Part shown: piece after piece, positions 1 to 7,855 of the stretch
Numbering within the stretch: the first letter of the stretch is position 1
Layout of the letters: each line of letters opens with the position of its first letter
Source of the DNA: Ruminococcus sp.
Lineage (GTDB): Bacteria > Bacillota > Clostridia > Oscillospirales > Acutalibacteraceae
Reading direction: 5' to 3'
Assembly (NCBI GenBank): GCA_017473775.1
Contig: JAFUJH010000048.1
Coordinates: 1 to 39,514 of the forward strand
Length of the DNA: 39,514 nucleotides
Position numbers and translations under genes: made by a program
The notes under the pieces: model-generated
The model's input: the letters and a program-made list of their open reading frames with translations, nothing else
What the model was told of the DNA's origin: nothing
Databases searched by the model: none

Positions 1-1
1 T

Positions 2-387
2 ATGAAAACTGCAATTATTTATAGTTCAGAAACTGGTTTTACAAAAAAATATGCGTTGTGGCTTGAAGAAAAATTGGGAAGCGATGCAAAAGCTTATTCT
101 TTAAAAGAAGCAAAGAAAGTAAATTTTGATGATTGTGATGCTCTTGTTTATGGTGGCTGGGTTTGTGCAGCTCAAATTAATGGTGCAAAATGGTTTAAAG
201 AAAAAATGCCTTCTTGGGCTGCGTCTGGTAAAAAATTAGCTTTGTGGGCAACTGGCGGAAGTCCAATGGAAAGTCCAGATATTCCAAAAGCTTTGGATGT
301 GATGCTTACAGAAGACGAAAAGAAAATTGCAAAAGTTTTTTATTGTCCTGGTGGGTTCAATTACGAAAATATGAAACCAATGTATAG
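2..387 (+). pseudogene. Flavodoxin-domain protein, 5' fragment (split by the prophage)
   Basis: This is the N-terminal part (about 128 residues) of a host flavodoxin-type protein that would bind FMN and carry electrons in the cytoplasm. The start shows a hydrophobic strand followed by the FMN phosphate-binding loop SSETGFT (residues 8-14), and further on LVYGGWV and LWATGG strand/loop motifs. The reading frame runs on to 514, but everything after base 387 is phage end sequence, so the last 40 or so residues are artificial. The missing C-terminus lies at 35962-36109 in the same frame once the phage and one copy of the 6-bp repeat are removed. The hybrid reading frame may still make a truncated protein; whether that is functional cannot be told from sequence. 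Confidence 0.85.
382..387. repeat. Target-site duplication, left copy (GTATAG)
   Basis: GTATAG directly precedes the TG that opens the prophage. The identical hexamer follows the terminal CA at 35956-35961. A short direct repeat made on insertion is expected of DDE transposition; Mu itself makes 5 bp, so either this phage makes 6 bp or one base matches by chance. Confidence 0.85.
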
Positions 388-418
388 TGATAAAAGCATA
401 GATAATATAGGGTTTTGG

Positions 419-530
419 AAGCGAAAAGCCGGGATTTTTAGGGAAAAAGCGGGATTTATTGGGAATATTATGCAAAGGGCTTGCACAATAAGCGATAAAT
501 TTAAGTTTTTTTAGTGCTAAAAATCGCTTA
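419..530. promoter_or_regulatory. Putative left-end transposase-binding repeats
   Basis: Within 150 bp of the left terminus the core AAGCG followed by an A/T run occurs four times: AAGCGAAAA at 419-427, AAAGCGGGATTTA around 446-458, AAGCGATAA at 490-498, and inverted (TAAGCGATTT on the minus strand) at 521-530. The right end carries AAGCGATAA on the minus strand at 35916-35924. Clustered short repeats near both termini are what Mu A-type transposases bind. The assignment rests on position and repetition only. Confidence 0.45.
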
Positions 531-559
531 CGAGGGCGAATTTCAAGGCAAAAACAACC

Positions 560-895
560 CTATTTATAGACTTTTAGAAGCTCCAAAATATAGTATTTTT
601 TTCCTTTTTCTGCTCCCCATTTTTCAAATCCCTCGCCTTTTTTTAGTTTGCAGAGACAGACTGCCATCGGAGAATCTTGGCTGTAACTCGCCCGAAAGCC
701 AACCGTGAAAGACGGAAAATCCTTGTATTTTTCCAACAGCCGCTGATAATACGGCTTGTCCTCACGGTATTCTTCCTTCTTTTCTCCGCTCCATATTTTT
801 TTGAGCCAGAGACCTTTGATTGGCAGAATGAGCGAGGGCTTGCCGAACTGCCACACCCATTCTGTTTGTGTCGGAATATACGGTTCTTTTTTCAT
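560..895 (-). CDS. ASCH-domain-like protein
   Basis: A 111-residue protein whose first half contains LILPIKGLWLKKIWSGEKKEEYRE (residues about 22-45 in overlapping pieces), the pattern of ASCH/PUA-like folds in which a Lys/Glu-rich strand-helix unit binds RNA or modified nucleotides. It is the last gene of the leftward block, and its start overlaps the end of the DUF2786 gene upstream. Small ASCH proteins are frequent in phages with no settled role; RNA binding is an inference from the fold. No frame damage is seen. Confidence 0.65.
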   Translation of the reverse strand: MKKEPYIPTQTEWVWQFGKPSLILPIKGLWLKKIWSGEKKEEYREDKPYYQRLLEKYKDFPSFTVGFRASYSQDSPMAVCLCKLKKGEGFEKWGAEKGKKYYILELLKVYK

Positions 896-896
896 T

Positions 897-1556
897 CTAC
901 CAGCCTTCGATTCTTCGTGTGCCGCTTCCTGTCATCTGGCGGCTGAGGTTTATTCCGTTGGCATCGTTATTTCCTTTTGAAAAAGCCAGTAGGTTTGCCT
1001 TTTCAAATTTTTTTTTTGATGTTTCGATAGCAACCTGTTTTTCAACAAACTCGGCAATCTGTTTCTTTTGTGCTTTCAGTTCTTTTGGATTCCGCCAGCT
1101 GCACTGCTGTCCGAGTTCATACATTCGGTCGTAAAGACGGCTCGCAATTCCTGCTCTGTATGACTGGCGATATTTGTATTTTGCGTTTTTGCGGATGTTT
1201 TGTTTTGCCATTCGGTCTATCGTTTTTACAAGATATTTATACATTTCCGTGGACATAAAAACATCAAGCTCCTCGCCGATAAAAACAATGTTTCCTTCAT
1301 GGTCGGTGTAGTGATATGTTGCATAGAGATTTTCTACGGCATTTGCAAGAACAACACGCCATCTGATAAAACGCTTTGTTCCTTTTACCTTTGCCTTTGT
1401 GTACTCGGAAAATTGCTCTGCGGTGAGTTTATAATCTGCCATCAACTCATTTGCTTTTCTGAGAGCTGAGGCAGCCTCATTTCCATTCGGTGATTTTGAT
1501 AGGGCGAGAAGTTTCTTCACCCTCCTTTTTACGCTTTCAAGTTCATCCATTTTCAT
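897..1556 (-). CDS. DUF2786 family phage protein
   Basis: The N-terminal 40 residues (ESVKRRVKKLLALS...NEAASALRKANELMADYKL) match the DUF2786 pattern of two charged helices found in many Mu-like and other phages; the rest (about residues 55-219) is basic and helical, with several Lys/Arg-rich stretches. Function is unknown; nucleic-acid binding is plausible from charge. Two start codons are possible: ATG at 1556 lies only 3 nt from the GGAAGGA ribosome site, while the second ATG at 1550 has more usual spacing. It belongs to a compact minus-strand operon with the DUF4406 gene. Confidence 0.75.
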   Translation of the reverse strand: MKMDELESVKRRVKKLLALSKSPNGNEAASALRKANELMADYKLTAEQFSEYTKAKVKGTKRFIRWRVVLANAVENLYATYHYTDHEGNIVFIGEELDVFMSTEMYKYLVKTIDRMAKQNIRKNAKYKYRQSYRAGIASRLYDRMYELGQQCSWRNPKELKAQKKQIAEFVEKQVAIETSKKKFEKANLLAFSKGNNDANGINLSRQMTGSGTRRIEGW

Positions 1557-1570
1557 CAGTCCTTCCGCTT

Positions 1571-1879
1571 TCAGTCTTCGCGGGTGGCTTCGTCTTCGTA
1601 AATAATTTGCTTCTTTCTGTCCTTTGCGTACTGAAGCTCCATTCTTGCACCTTTGGACTGCTGCCAGTCTTTCTGCATATAGACCGCATCACACACATCA
1701 ATCATTGCGTAACAGATGTGCATATAGTCCTCATGTTCAAAGCCCTCATTCAATGCAAGAACGGCGGGCAACATTACGAGGTGTCCGTCTTTTTTGAGCA
1801 GCTTTCCGCTCTCATAGAACTTTTTGAATATGTCGGCTTTTTCAAGCCCTGTTACTTTTCCCGCTATGTAAAATTTCAT
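1571..1879 (-). CDS. DUF4406 family protein (nucleoside deoxyribosyltransferase-like fold)
   Basis: A 102-residue protein starting MKFYIAGKVTGL and containing YMHICYAMIDVCDAVYM followed by KGARMELQYA. This layout (strand with GxxTG, central acidic strand, then SxGxxxExxxA) is that of DUF4406, a group related to nucleoside 2-deoxyribosyltransferases. A role in nucleotide metabolism is a family-level inference; the substrate is unknown. A clear GCGAGGT ribosome site precedes the ATG. The start overlaps the 3' end of the upstream small gene by 38 bp. Confidence 0.75.
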   Translation of the reverse strand: MKFYIAGKVTGLEKADIFKKFYESGKLLKKDGHLVMLPAVLALNEGFEHEDYMHICYAMIDVCDAVYMQKDWQQSKGARMELQYAKDRKKQIIYEDEATRED

Positions 1880-2078
1880 TTTTTACCTCGCTTTCAAGAA
1901 TCCCCATCGTTTCCCTTGGAGATAAGCCGATTTTTTGACATAGTAATAAAAAAGAAGCGGCGGCAAGCTGTAAGTCTTGATAGGTCATACTGTTGACAGC
2001 CTGTTGCACCTCTCTGTGCGTTAGTTTGTTTTCGCTGTACATGAATGCCTTTTCTCGACCGTTCAGCCAAATTGCCAT
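1842..2078 (-). CDS. Small phage protein of unknown function
   Basis: A 78-residue, mainly helical protein beginning MAIWLNGREKAF. I chose the ATG at 2078 because AAAGGAG lies 5-6 nt upstream; an ATG-like extension to 2111 has no comparable site. Motifs include LTHREVQQAVNSMTYQDLQ and KIGLSPRETMGIL, which could form a helix-turn-helix-like bundle but do not match a family I recognise. It overlaps the start of the DUF4406 gene, indicating translational coupling in the leftward operon. Confidence 0.6.
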   Translation of the reverse strand: MAIWLNGREKAFMYSENKLTHREVQQAVNSMTYQDLQLAAASFLLLCQKIGLSPRETMGILESEVKNEILHSGKSNRA

Positions 2079-2126
2079 GTCCGCTCCTTTATGCACAAGT
2101 TTTTTCTTCATCGCAACTGTAAGTTT

Positions 2127-2342
2127 CTAAACTCCTGTTGCGGATGTAATCTGCTTGGCGAAGATGCCGGGATTGATAATCGGAACTGCGATAGAAAGTC
2201 CAAAAATCACGATGGCAAAAATCGCAAAAGCTAACTGAGGAACTGCGTTTGCGACGAGTGACACGACAAGCATCATAAACGACACAAGAATTACAGCAAT
2301 CCACATCCAGAAGCTGAGCAAGCATTTAGTCCATTTCTTCAT
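2127..2342 (-). CDS. Small two-helix membrane protein
   Basis: A 71-residue protein starting MKKWTKCLLSF with two hydrophobic segments at about residues 9-33 and 37-60, so probably an inner-membrane protein. The start at 2342 is preceded by GGGGGTG; the in-frame start further upstream at 2366 has none. It is the first gene of the left-end accessory operon, after two terminator-like hairpins. Function unknown; holin-like or exclusion roles are possible but unsupported. Confidence 0.55.
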   Translation of the reverse strand: MKKWTKCLLSFWMWIAVILVSFMMLVVSLVANAVPQLAFAIFAIVIFGLSIAVPIINPGIFAKQITSATGV

Positions 2343-2412
2343 TGATTCACCCCCTTCCGTCCGCACGGTTAGATTTTAAAAACAATAAAGTTTTAGGATT
2401 TAGGCTTACGGA

Positions 2413-2459
2413 GTCAAAAGACGGGCATCACGGCTACAGGTGGTCGCCGCAATGCCCGC
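2413..2459 (-). terminator. Minus-strand terminator-like hairpin
   Basis: CGGGCAT (2422-2428) pairs with ATGCCCG (2452-2458), with an inner CGGC/GCCG stem after a 2x2 mismatch. Read on the minus strand it is followed by CTTTTG, a short U-tract. AGTCAA at 2412-2417 is also a TTGACT box on the minus strand and could be the -35 of a promoter for the accessory genes at 2342 and below; no convincing -10 accompanies it. Confidence 0.45.
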
Positions 2460-2484
2460 TGACTGATGAAAGCGTATGTGTAGT

Positions 2485-2523
2485 ATAGAAAAAGAAAACC
2501 GCTGTCGTGGTTTAACAGCGGTT
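2485..2523 (-). terminator. Rho-independent terminator of the head/packaging operon
   Basis: A perfect 9-bp stem AACCGCTGT (2497-2505) / ACAGCGGTT (2515-2523) with a 9-nt loop is followed on the minus strand by TTTTCTTTTT. It ends leftward transcription coming from the MuF-like gene. On the plus strand there is no T-run after the stem. Confidence 0.8.
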
Positions 2524-2570
2524 AAAAAGTACGGCTTGACTTCTGGGGCGGACAATCGTATTATGCAAGT

Positions 2571-2666
2571 AAAGATAGGCGAAGGAAGGATTCAGAATAG
2601 GAGCGGAGACTGGGGAGGTTCCATCAGTTTGCAGTTGGTTCAAATCCAACCGCCTTCGTCTATTTT
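2571..2666 (+). other. Long hairpin containing a tRNA T-arm-like motif
   Basis: An outer stem of about 14 pairs joins 2572-2585 to 2653-2666 (core GGCGAAGG with CCTTCGTC, two G-U pairs). Inside it the 17-nt unit GTTGG-TTCAAAT-CCAAC (2634-2650) is a perfect 5-bp stem with a 7-nt loop identical to a tRNA T-arm. No acceptable D-arm or 7-nt anticodon loop is present and the acceptor would be offset by 2 nt, so it is not a normal tRNA. It overlaps the stop codon of the MuF-like gene. It could be a decayed tRNA, a structured RNA, or a 3' mRNA stabiliser. Confidence 0.4.
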
Positions 2667-3961
2667 ATTTCAGTCAACTGATTCATCATATTTTCTATTG
2701 TCGAATTCGGCTTATATCCGATAGAGCGAATAAATGGTGCAACGATTCCGTTTACTTCTGTTTCTGGGCGGACTGCAATCTGAAACCACTCGTTTTCATT
2801 TACAGGAAAAAGATAAACAAGAGAGTCTTTTGCTTTGTTGCCGTTTCCATCTTTACTCCAGTAAATTTTTCCGTTGAGCATTGTATCAAGCAGAGGTTCT
2901 GCATCAACTTTCTGAATGCCGTGGCGAGTTGCCTTGATACCTTTTATCAATCTTGATTCTAAGCCGATTACAGTGTTTGTTCCAACATCTATTCCTGCAT
3001 TGCTTTTAAGCCAGCGAACAACCGTTGCATTTAAAAATCCTGCAGGCGTGATTTCGTGTCCTTTGTACTGACCGCTGAAACTTTTATCAACAAAACTTTG
3101 AAAGCTGGTTCTGAAAACCTGATTGTCATAAACAGTTTTTAGAAAATCAAAGTTCGCTCCGTCAGAGTCAACTCCAAGTTTCTTTGCAAGAACTTGTATT
3201 GAAGAGAAAACTCTGTCTGCTTTTCCCTGATTCCAGTTGAAGCCCGGCATTATGCCAGCAGGGATTCTTTCGATAATTCCTTTGCGGACATTCTCATATA
3301 CTTTGTATGACATTTTCGGTGCTGTCGTCTGAACAGGAACGCGGACTGTTCTCTGCGTGTCGGGATTGTAGGCTGGCACTCCGTCACGCTCATATTTTTC
3401 TTTTCGTGCCTGTGTTACGGCGACCGTGTAGCACTTGCAGCCGTAACCGTTGGGCGGAAAAATAATGTTCCAGATTGGGTCGTCTTTTGGGCGGATAAGG
3501 TTGTTCCATCTTAAATGCTGTTCCCGGTGATGTACGCTCGCCCCGATTCGGTACATCAGATATGGGTGCAGGTCGCTTTCCATTGTGCGGTCATACTGTC
3601 CTTTCTGATATGCGCTTCGAAGGTTCGTGCTGTAGATTGTTTTCAAGCGTCGGTCGCTTCCGAGTTGTGTGGTTATTGTTTCGCCTGTGAGTGGGTCAGT
3701 CATTTCTCTTTTTCCCCACCAGCCTTTTTGCATTAGTGTGGGTTTTAGTTCTTTCTTGAACTGCTCAAAAGTCGTTCCTTTTTCAATCGCCTTTTCGACA
3801 GCTCCTTTTATGTCGGAAAGAACATCAAGCTGCATTGCCTTTGCGACTGTGAAAGCGGTGGCGTGTTCTTCATTCCACACATCTTTATATGAGAACGCTG
3901 GATGCAGCTTTTTGTTTTTGATGTAGTCGAGAGCCTGTTTTGGAATGAGTTTGTCTGCCAT
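2660..3961 (-). CDS. F: Mu F-like minor head protein with extra C-terminal domain
   Basis: A 433-residue minor capsid protein of the MuF family, which in Mu and SPP1-type phages sits at the portal and is needed for head assembly. The signature region is at residues 139-180: IGASVHHREQH, then IIFPPNGYGCKC with the Cys-Lys-Cys at 175-177. After about residue 300 there is a separate globular tail (ATRHGIQKV...YWSKDGN...LVYLFPVNENEWFQIAVRP...) that resembles the small RNase/nuclease-like modules often appended to MuF proteins. It starts 3 nt after the portal stop. Its 3' end overlaps the long hairpin at 2571-2666. Confidence 0.9.
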   Translation of the reverse strand: MADKLIPKQALDYIKNKKLHPAFSYKDVWNEEHATAFTVAKAMQLDVLSDIKGAVEKAIEKGTTFEQFKKELKPTLMQKGWWGKREMTDPLTGETITTQLGSDRRLKTIYSTNLRSAYQKGQYDRTMESDLHPYLMYRIGASVHHREQHLRWNNLIRPKDDPIWNIIFPPNGYGCKCYTVAVTQARKEKYERDGVPAYNPDTQRTVRVPVQTTAPKMSYKVYENVRKGIIERIPAGIMPGFNWNQGKADRVFSSIQVLAKKLGVDSDGANFDFLKTVYDNQVFRTSFQSFVDKSFSGQYKGHEITPAGFLNATVVRWLKSNAGIDVGTNTVIGLESRLIKGIKATRHGIQKVDAEPLLDTMLNGKIYWSKDGNGNKAKDSLVYLFPVNENEWFQIAVRPETEVNGIVAPFIRSIGYKPNSTIENMMNQLTEIK

Positions 3962-3964
3962 TTT

Positions 3965-5536
3965 TTATCCTGCAAAATTGTTGTCGCCTTTGGCACGAGC
4001 TGAGAAGAACGCTATCGCCATCAGGTCGGCGATTTTGTCTGCACTCCATTCTGACGAGAGCCGCAAAAGTTCCGCCTTGAAGCTGTCAAAGTCTGTTGCC
4101 TTGTCCGCCGCCTTTTCCAAGACTTCCGCTATTTCATCGCTGATTGGCACGAGGTCGCCTGAGTAGTCGGCTTCGATGTCGGAAACAAAGCTCGAATCTG
4201 ATTGTTTTCCCGCTGATGCAGCGTTGAGTTCCTTTTTTGAGTTCAAATCGGGTTCTTCAGGAGCTGAAACAGGCATTCTTCCGCCGATAATTTCATCGTC
4301 ATCTTCAGGCTTTGAAAGACCGAGAAGCGAGCGGACTTCATCTGCCTTTACTGTCAGTCCGTGTGGGGCGAGCTTTTCAATGGCATTTACAACCTGCTCA
4401 ATGTTCTGCTCGTCGGGCTTATACAGGATGATTTCGGGATAGCGTTCCTGTTCGCCAAAATTGAAATTCACATAAGGAACAACAAGCATTGAGTTGAGCG
4501 TGTCTGCGACAGCGAGTGCATCTGCTGCGGCGATGTCCTGCCTTACTTCCTCGTGGACTTCGCCCTGTGCACGGCTTGAGCCGTCGTCAGTTGTCATTGT
4601 CTGACCGAGAACGAGTTTTGAAATCTGCTTGTCAATCCAAGTTGCCATTTTTTGATAGGCATCGGAATTTTCTCCGCTTGTTTTTGATTCGATGATTTCG
4701 ATTGTTGCTCCTTCAGGAATGACAGCACCGAAGTCTGCCCCGATTGAAGCGACCGCACGGCGTAGAGTTGTGATGTCGTCTTTTGTTGCCTTTCGACTGT
4801 ATTTGCCTAATCGAATCGGGAATCCGTAGCGGTCAATGAAAGCTGCCCAACTTGTCACATCATAGCTTTTAAGCATGAAATAAAACAAAGCCGGGAGTGC
4901 AAGACCGCCCGCAATCTGTGTTCCGCTGATTAAGTGTGGCTCGTGGATTATGAACTTGTTAGGTAAAAGCGGGTGGAGTTCGGTAGTCAATTCGTCACGA
5001 AGCATGAGCGTTTGACCTGTTTCTTTATCGTACTGAAACCAGCGAGGATCTTTCCATGCGTATTTTCTCGGCTTCCACAATTTGTATGAAGTGTTCCAGT
5101 CAATCTCACAAACGGAGAAACCTTTTGCGAGAGCATCAAGCATATCACGCACGAGAGGAATGAACCGGGCTTTTTTGTTTCTGATGATGTCGTTTTCTAC
5201 AGCCTGAGCAATTTCCATGTCACGCTTGTCATCGCTTGCTGGTTCAACCTTGATTTCCAAACCACAGACAGCATCCTTTCTTGTTGAGAGAACAGAACGG
5301 TAATGCAGATCCCGCATTTCCATATCCTGGGCAAGCTCCAAGTATTCCGCAGGACATTCGCCGCTTCTTACATCGCGAAGTATTGAGGCGAGCCTTTCGG
5401 GCGACAGTCTGTTGAGCAGGGAAAAATCAGCCCACGGAGTTCTGTTCGTGTACGGAACGGCAAAGGCCTGTTCTTTTCCGAGCTGCTTTTTTCCAGTCTG
5501 GGTTTCAATTTCGTCTTTTTCTTTATCCTCTACCAT
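3965..5536 (-). CDS. Portal protein, Mu gp29-like (DUF935)
   Basis: A 523-residue DUF935 protein, the Mu-type portal that forms the ring through which DNA enters and leaves the head. Recognisable pieces are YLELAQDMEMRDLHYRSVLSTRKDAV, the wing/stem region KGFSVCEIDWN...KWKDPRWFQYD-like sequence, and the C-terminal VNAIEKLAPHGLTVKADEVRSLLGL. Length matches the family. It overlaps the terminase gene by 7 bp and is followed at 3 nt by the MuF gene, so the packaging genes are tightly coupled. A low-complexity acidic/serine linker occurs around residues 415-450. Confidence 0.92.
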   Translation of the reverse strand: MVEDKEKDEIETQTGKKQLGKEQAFAVPYTNRTPWADFSLLNRLSPERLASILRDVRSGECPAEYLELAQDMEMRDLHYRSVLSTRKDAVCGLEIKVEPASDDKRDMEIAQAVENDIIRNKKARFIPLVRDMLDALAKGFSVCEIDWNTSYKLWKPRKYAWKDPRWFQYDKETGQTLMLRDELTTELHPLLPNKFIIHEPHLISGTQIAGGLALPALFYFMLKSYDVTSWAAFIDRYGFPIRLGKYSRKATKDDITTLRRAVASIGADFGAVIPEGATIEIIESKTSGENSDAYQKMATWIDKQISKLVLGQTMTTDDGSSRAQGEVHEEVRQDIAAADALAVADTLNSMLVVPYVNFNFGEQERYPEIILYKPDEQNIEQVVNAIEKLAPHGLTVKADEVRSLLGLSKPEDDDEIIGGRMPVSAPEEPDLNSKKELNAASAGKQSDSSFVSDIEADYSGDLVPISDEIAEVLEKAADKATDFDSFKAELLRLSSEWSADKIADLMAIAFFSARAKGDNNFAG

Positions 5537-7011
5537 TCGTCGTCCTCTCTGTGTCTGAATCTGTTGGGCGTTTCGACCGCCTCATAAGTCATTTCCTGAT
5601 AACCAGCTCCGTCAAGTTCGCGGTGTGCGAAGTGTGCCATGACTTTTGCAACACAGCTGTCTCCGTGGCGTTTGCTTCGTCCGCCGCCTGTTCGTTCTGT
5701 TATGAGCGGAATGCCCTGAACCAAACCGACAACCCTGTAATCGTCCTTGATAAAGCTGTCGTCTGGGATGTTTGATTTTCCGTCCTCAAACGCTGCCTTT
5801 AAGTGCGGGAAGTTTTCCGCATACCATGAGCGGGTGAGCATGACTTGGAAGATACATCCGGGGTATTCCTGAGCCGCCCATTCAGCTATCATCTGACCGT
5901 TTCCCCTTGAGTCGAAAGCTGCTCCATCAAAGTTTTTGAGCGTGTCAAAGCACAGTTTTATAAACTGCTTCTGCTGTTCAAACGGCACATTACGCAATTC
6001 GATTTCACAAAGCGTGTCCGTGCTTCCGTCTGCAAGTTCGGTGTCAAAGTGTAGAACTGTAATATCGCCCGACCTCGCAAAGTCCTCTCCTGCACAAACA
6101 GGCTGGTCAGTTGAAAGCAAAGTCGGCTTGACTTCCTTGAACCATTTGAGAATCTGCTTTTCTCTTTTTTCAGCTTTTTCAAAAGTGAATGAATCCTCGG
6201 CGGCAAAACGGAAAACAGGCTTGTCTTTGACAGCGACGGAGCGGATAAGCTCGGCGGAGAAATATCTTGCACCGGCCCTGGTTGGAATACAGTAGTATTC
6301 CTCGTCCGCAAATTCGCCAGCTTCTTCAAGAAGTTCAGCAAGCCATTCTTTCTGAGCCACTTCCGACCAGTCTTTGTTCTGAACCTTGCAGATTCTTTTA
6401 TACAAGCCGTCATCAAGGGCATCTTCAATCGTCGTATGATGAAGTGACCATTTTTTCTTGCCGTTTTTTATATCCTGTATAAGCTGATTGAACGGATTGT
6501 CTTCACCGTTATGAGTTGAAAGAATTGAGATTGAACCGCCCCAAATCCTAAATGCGTGGGCGGCTTTTAAAATCTCGTGGAACTCGTCCGCAAAGGCCGC
6601 CTCATCAAAAACAAAATGCCCCTGCTTGGAACGGAGAAGCCTAGCCTTTGACGGCAAAGCCCAAACCTCAAAGCCGGAATCAAAGCGGATTTTATACATC
6701 AAGACATCTTTGTCTTCGTCTTTAATTACAACCTCTTCAATGTCGTTACAGGCAACCTGCAGAACCTTAGCCCAAAATGCAACATCGGAAATGAACTGCT
6801 GTGTCATTTCCTTTTCGTAAGCCATATAAAAGCAGTCCATTCCTCCGGCTGATTTTGCAAGAGCTGCAAGCCCGGCACAGACAAAAGCCTCAGCCCAAGA
6901 TGCACCGATACGGCGGGATTTTTCCCAAATCTTGAGTGGAGAATTATCTTTGAGCCATGCGATTTGATATGCTAGGAGAATATCGTTTTTTCGTGCTTCT
7001 TCGATTGTCAT
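5530..7011 (-). CDS. Terminase large subunit, Mu gp28-like
   Basis: A 493-residue packaging motor with N-terminal ATPase and C-terminal RNase-H-like nuclease. ATPase motifs: a Walker-A-like SRRIGASWA at residues 32-40 and Walker B HFVFDEAAF at 132-140. Nuclease motifs: GEDFARSGD (308-316) and AAFDSRGNG (364-372), each with the acidic residue expected for metal binding. In Mu this enzyme packages by headful from the left end into adjacent host DNA. The start ATGA overlaps the small terminase stop. Confidence 0.93.
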   Translation of the reverse strand: MTIEEARKNDILLAYQIAWLKDNSPLKIWEKSRRIGASWAEAFVCAGLAALAKSAGGMDCFYMAYEKEMTQQFISDVAFWAKVLQVACNDIEEVVIKDEDKDVLMYKIRFDSGFEVWALPSKARLLRSKQGHFVFDEAAFADEFHEILKAAHAFRIWGGSISILSTHNGEDNPFNQLIQDIKNGKKKWSLHHTTIEDALDDGLYKRICKVQNKDWSEVAQKEWLAELLEEAGEFADEEYYCIPTRAGARYFSAELIRSVAVKDKPVFRFAAEDSFTFEKAEKREKQILKWFKEVKPTLLSTDQPVCAGEDFARSGDITVLHFDTELADGSTDTLCEIELRNVPFEQQKQFIKLCFDTLKNFDGAAFDSRGNGQMIAEWAAQEYPGCIFQVMLTRSWYAENFPHLKAAFEDGKSNIPDDSFIKDDYRVVGLVQGIPLITERTGGGRSKRHGDSCVAKVMAHFAHRELDGAGYQEMTYEAVETPNRFRHREDDEW

Positions 7012-7565
7012 TGTATGTTGAAAACCTCTCGCAAAATCATATCCATAGATTCTTTTGAAACGCCTTTCTGCTTGCAGACGGTCTCAACCTTTTCGGCGGC
7101 TTCTTTCATTGCTTCCGCCTTGATTTCAGATTCTCTTTCCGCGTTGAGTTTGTCCGAATATTCAAGTTCTTTTATAGCCCTTGAAACCTTGTAAATTATG
7201 TCGGATAAGATTTCGGGTTTTACTTCACCGCCGTTATCCTTCAAGTCCTCAAGCTCTGTTATGAGGTCAAACACCATGAGGCGGATATATTCATTTGCGA
7301 TTTTACCGAGTTTGTTCCTGCTTTCTGTTCCGTATTTTTCGATGTATGCGTCTGCAACCTCACGAGCTTCCCTTGTCTTAGCGACGAATTTATCCATGCG
7401 AAGTTTGTAGCGGTTTACGCTGCTTTTGCTTACCACAATCTCGCCAGCTTCGGCGTTTATCAGTTCGACGATTTCTTTTTGAGTTACTGACGGATTTTGT
7501 AAAAGCTCTATGAGCTTTGAGCGGAGTTCGGGAGCAAGTTTGTCGATGCTTGATTTCTGACCCAT
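7008..7565 (-). CDS. Terminase small subunit, Mu gp27-like (DUF3486)
   Basis: A 185-residue DUF3486 protein. The N-terminal 60 residues (SIDKLAPELRSKLIELLQNPSVTQKEIVELINAEAGEIVVSKSSVNRY in part) form a helix-turn-helix that recognises the packaging start; the remainder is a charged helical oligomerisation region. It sits directly before and overlaps the large subunit gene by 4 bp, as in Mu-like phages. Confidence 0.9.
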   Translation of the reverse strand: MGQKSSIDKLAPELRSKLIELLQNPSVTQKEIVELINAEAGEIVVSKSSVNRYKLRMDKFVAKTREAREVADAYIEKYGTESRNKLGKIANEYIRLMVFDLITELEDLKDNGGEVKPEILSDIIYKVSRAIKELEYSDKLNAERESEIKAEAMKEAAEKVETVCKQKGVSKESMDMILREVFNIQ

Positions 7566-7568
7566 AGA

Positions 7569-7853
7569 CTAATCCTCCACAGGCAAGTCAACGCCTTCTT
7601 CCCTAGCGTAGCCGAGAGCCACTTCCTGACCATGCTTTGTGAGCTTCATAGTCCAGAGGCTTTCGCTGAGCTTTTCGATTGTTACAAGTCCTCTCTGTTC
7701 AAGCCAAAGACAGATTGCGTTTACCTTTTCAAGCGGGAGTGTATGACCGTAAACACGAAGAAGTCTTTGTGCCATTTCGTTTGAGAGAGTTATATTTTTT
7801 TCGATTCCCTGCAAAATGAGAATCCGCTGATTGCCGATGAATATGTCTTTCAT
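7569..7853 (-). CDS. Mu gp26-region winged-helix-like protein
   Basis: A 94-residue protein resembling the small winged-helix proteins (VpaChn25_0724-type) found next to the terminase in Mu-like phages. Residues about 48-80 (LEKVNAICLWLEQRGLVTIEKLSESLWTMKLTKHGQEVA) read as a helix-wing unit. The role is unknown; location between gp25 and the small terminase suggests packaging or head-stage regulation. It stops 3 nt before the terminase small subunit start. Confidence 0.7.
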   Translation of the reverse strand: MKDIFIGNQRILILQGIEKNITLSNEMAQRLLRVYGHTLPLEKVNAICLWLEQRGLVTIEKLSESLWTMKLTKHGQEVALGYAREEGVDLPVED

Positions 7854-7855
7854 TT

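Noticed and set aside
388-514. Natural C-terminus of the flavodoxin gene as an intact gene 2-514
   Set aside because: The residues after 128 are encoded by the phage left end; the true C-terminus is found in frame beyond the right end.
2578-2660. A genuine tRNA gene (T-arm GTTGG-TTCAAAT-CCAAC with an outer stem)
   Set aside because: The outer stem is offset by two bases from the T-arm, no 7-nt anticodon loop on a 5-bp stem and no D-arm can be drawn. Kept only as a structured element.
6626-6820. Plus-strand small frames inside the terminase gene
   Set aside because: No ribosome sites and serine/leucine-rich compositions typical of antisense frames.
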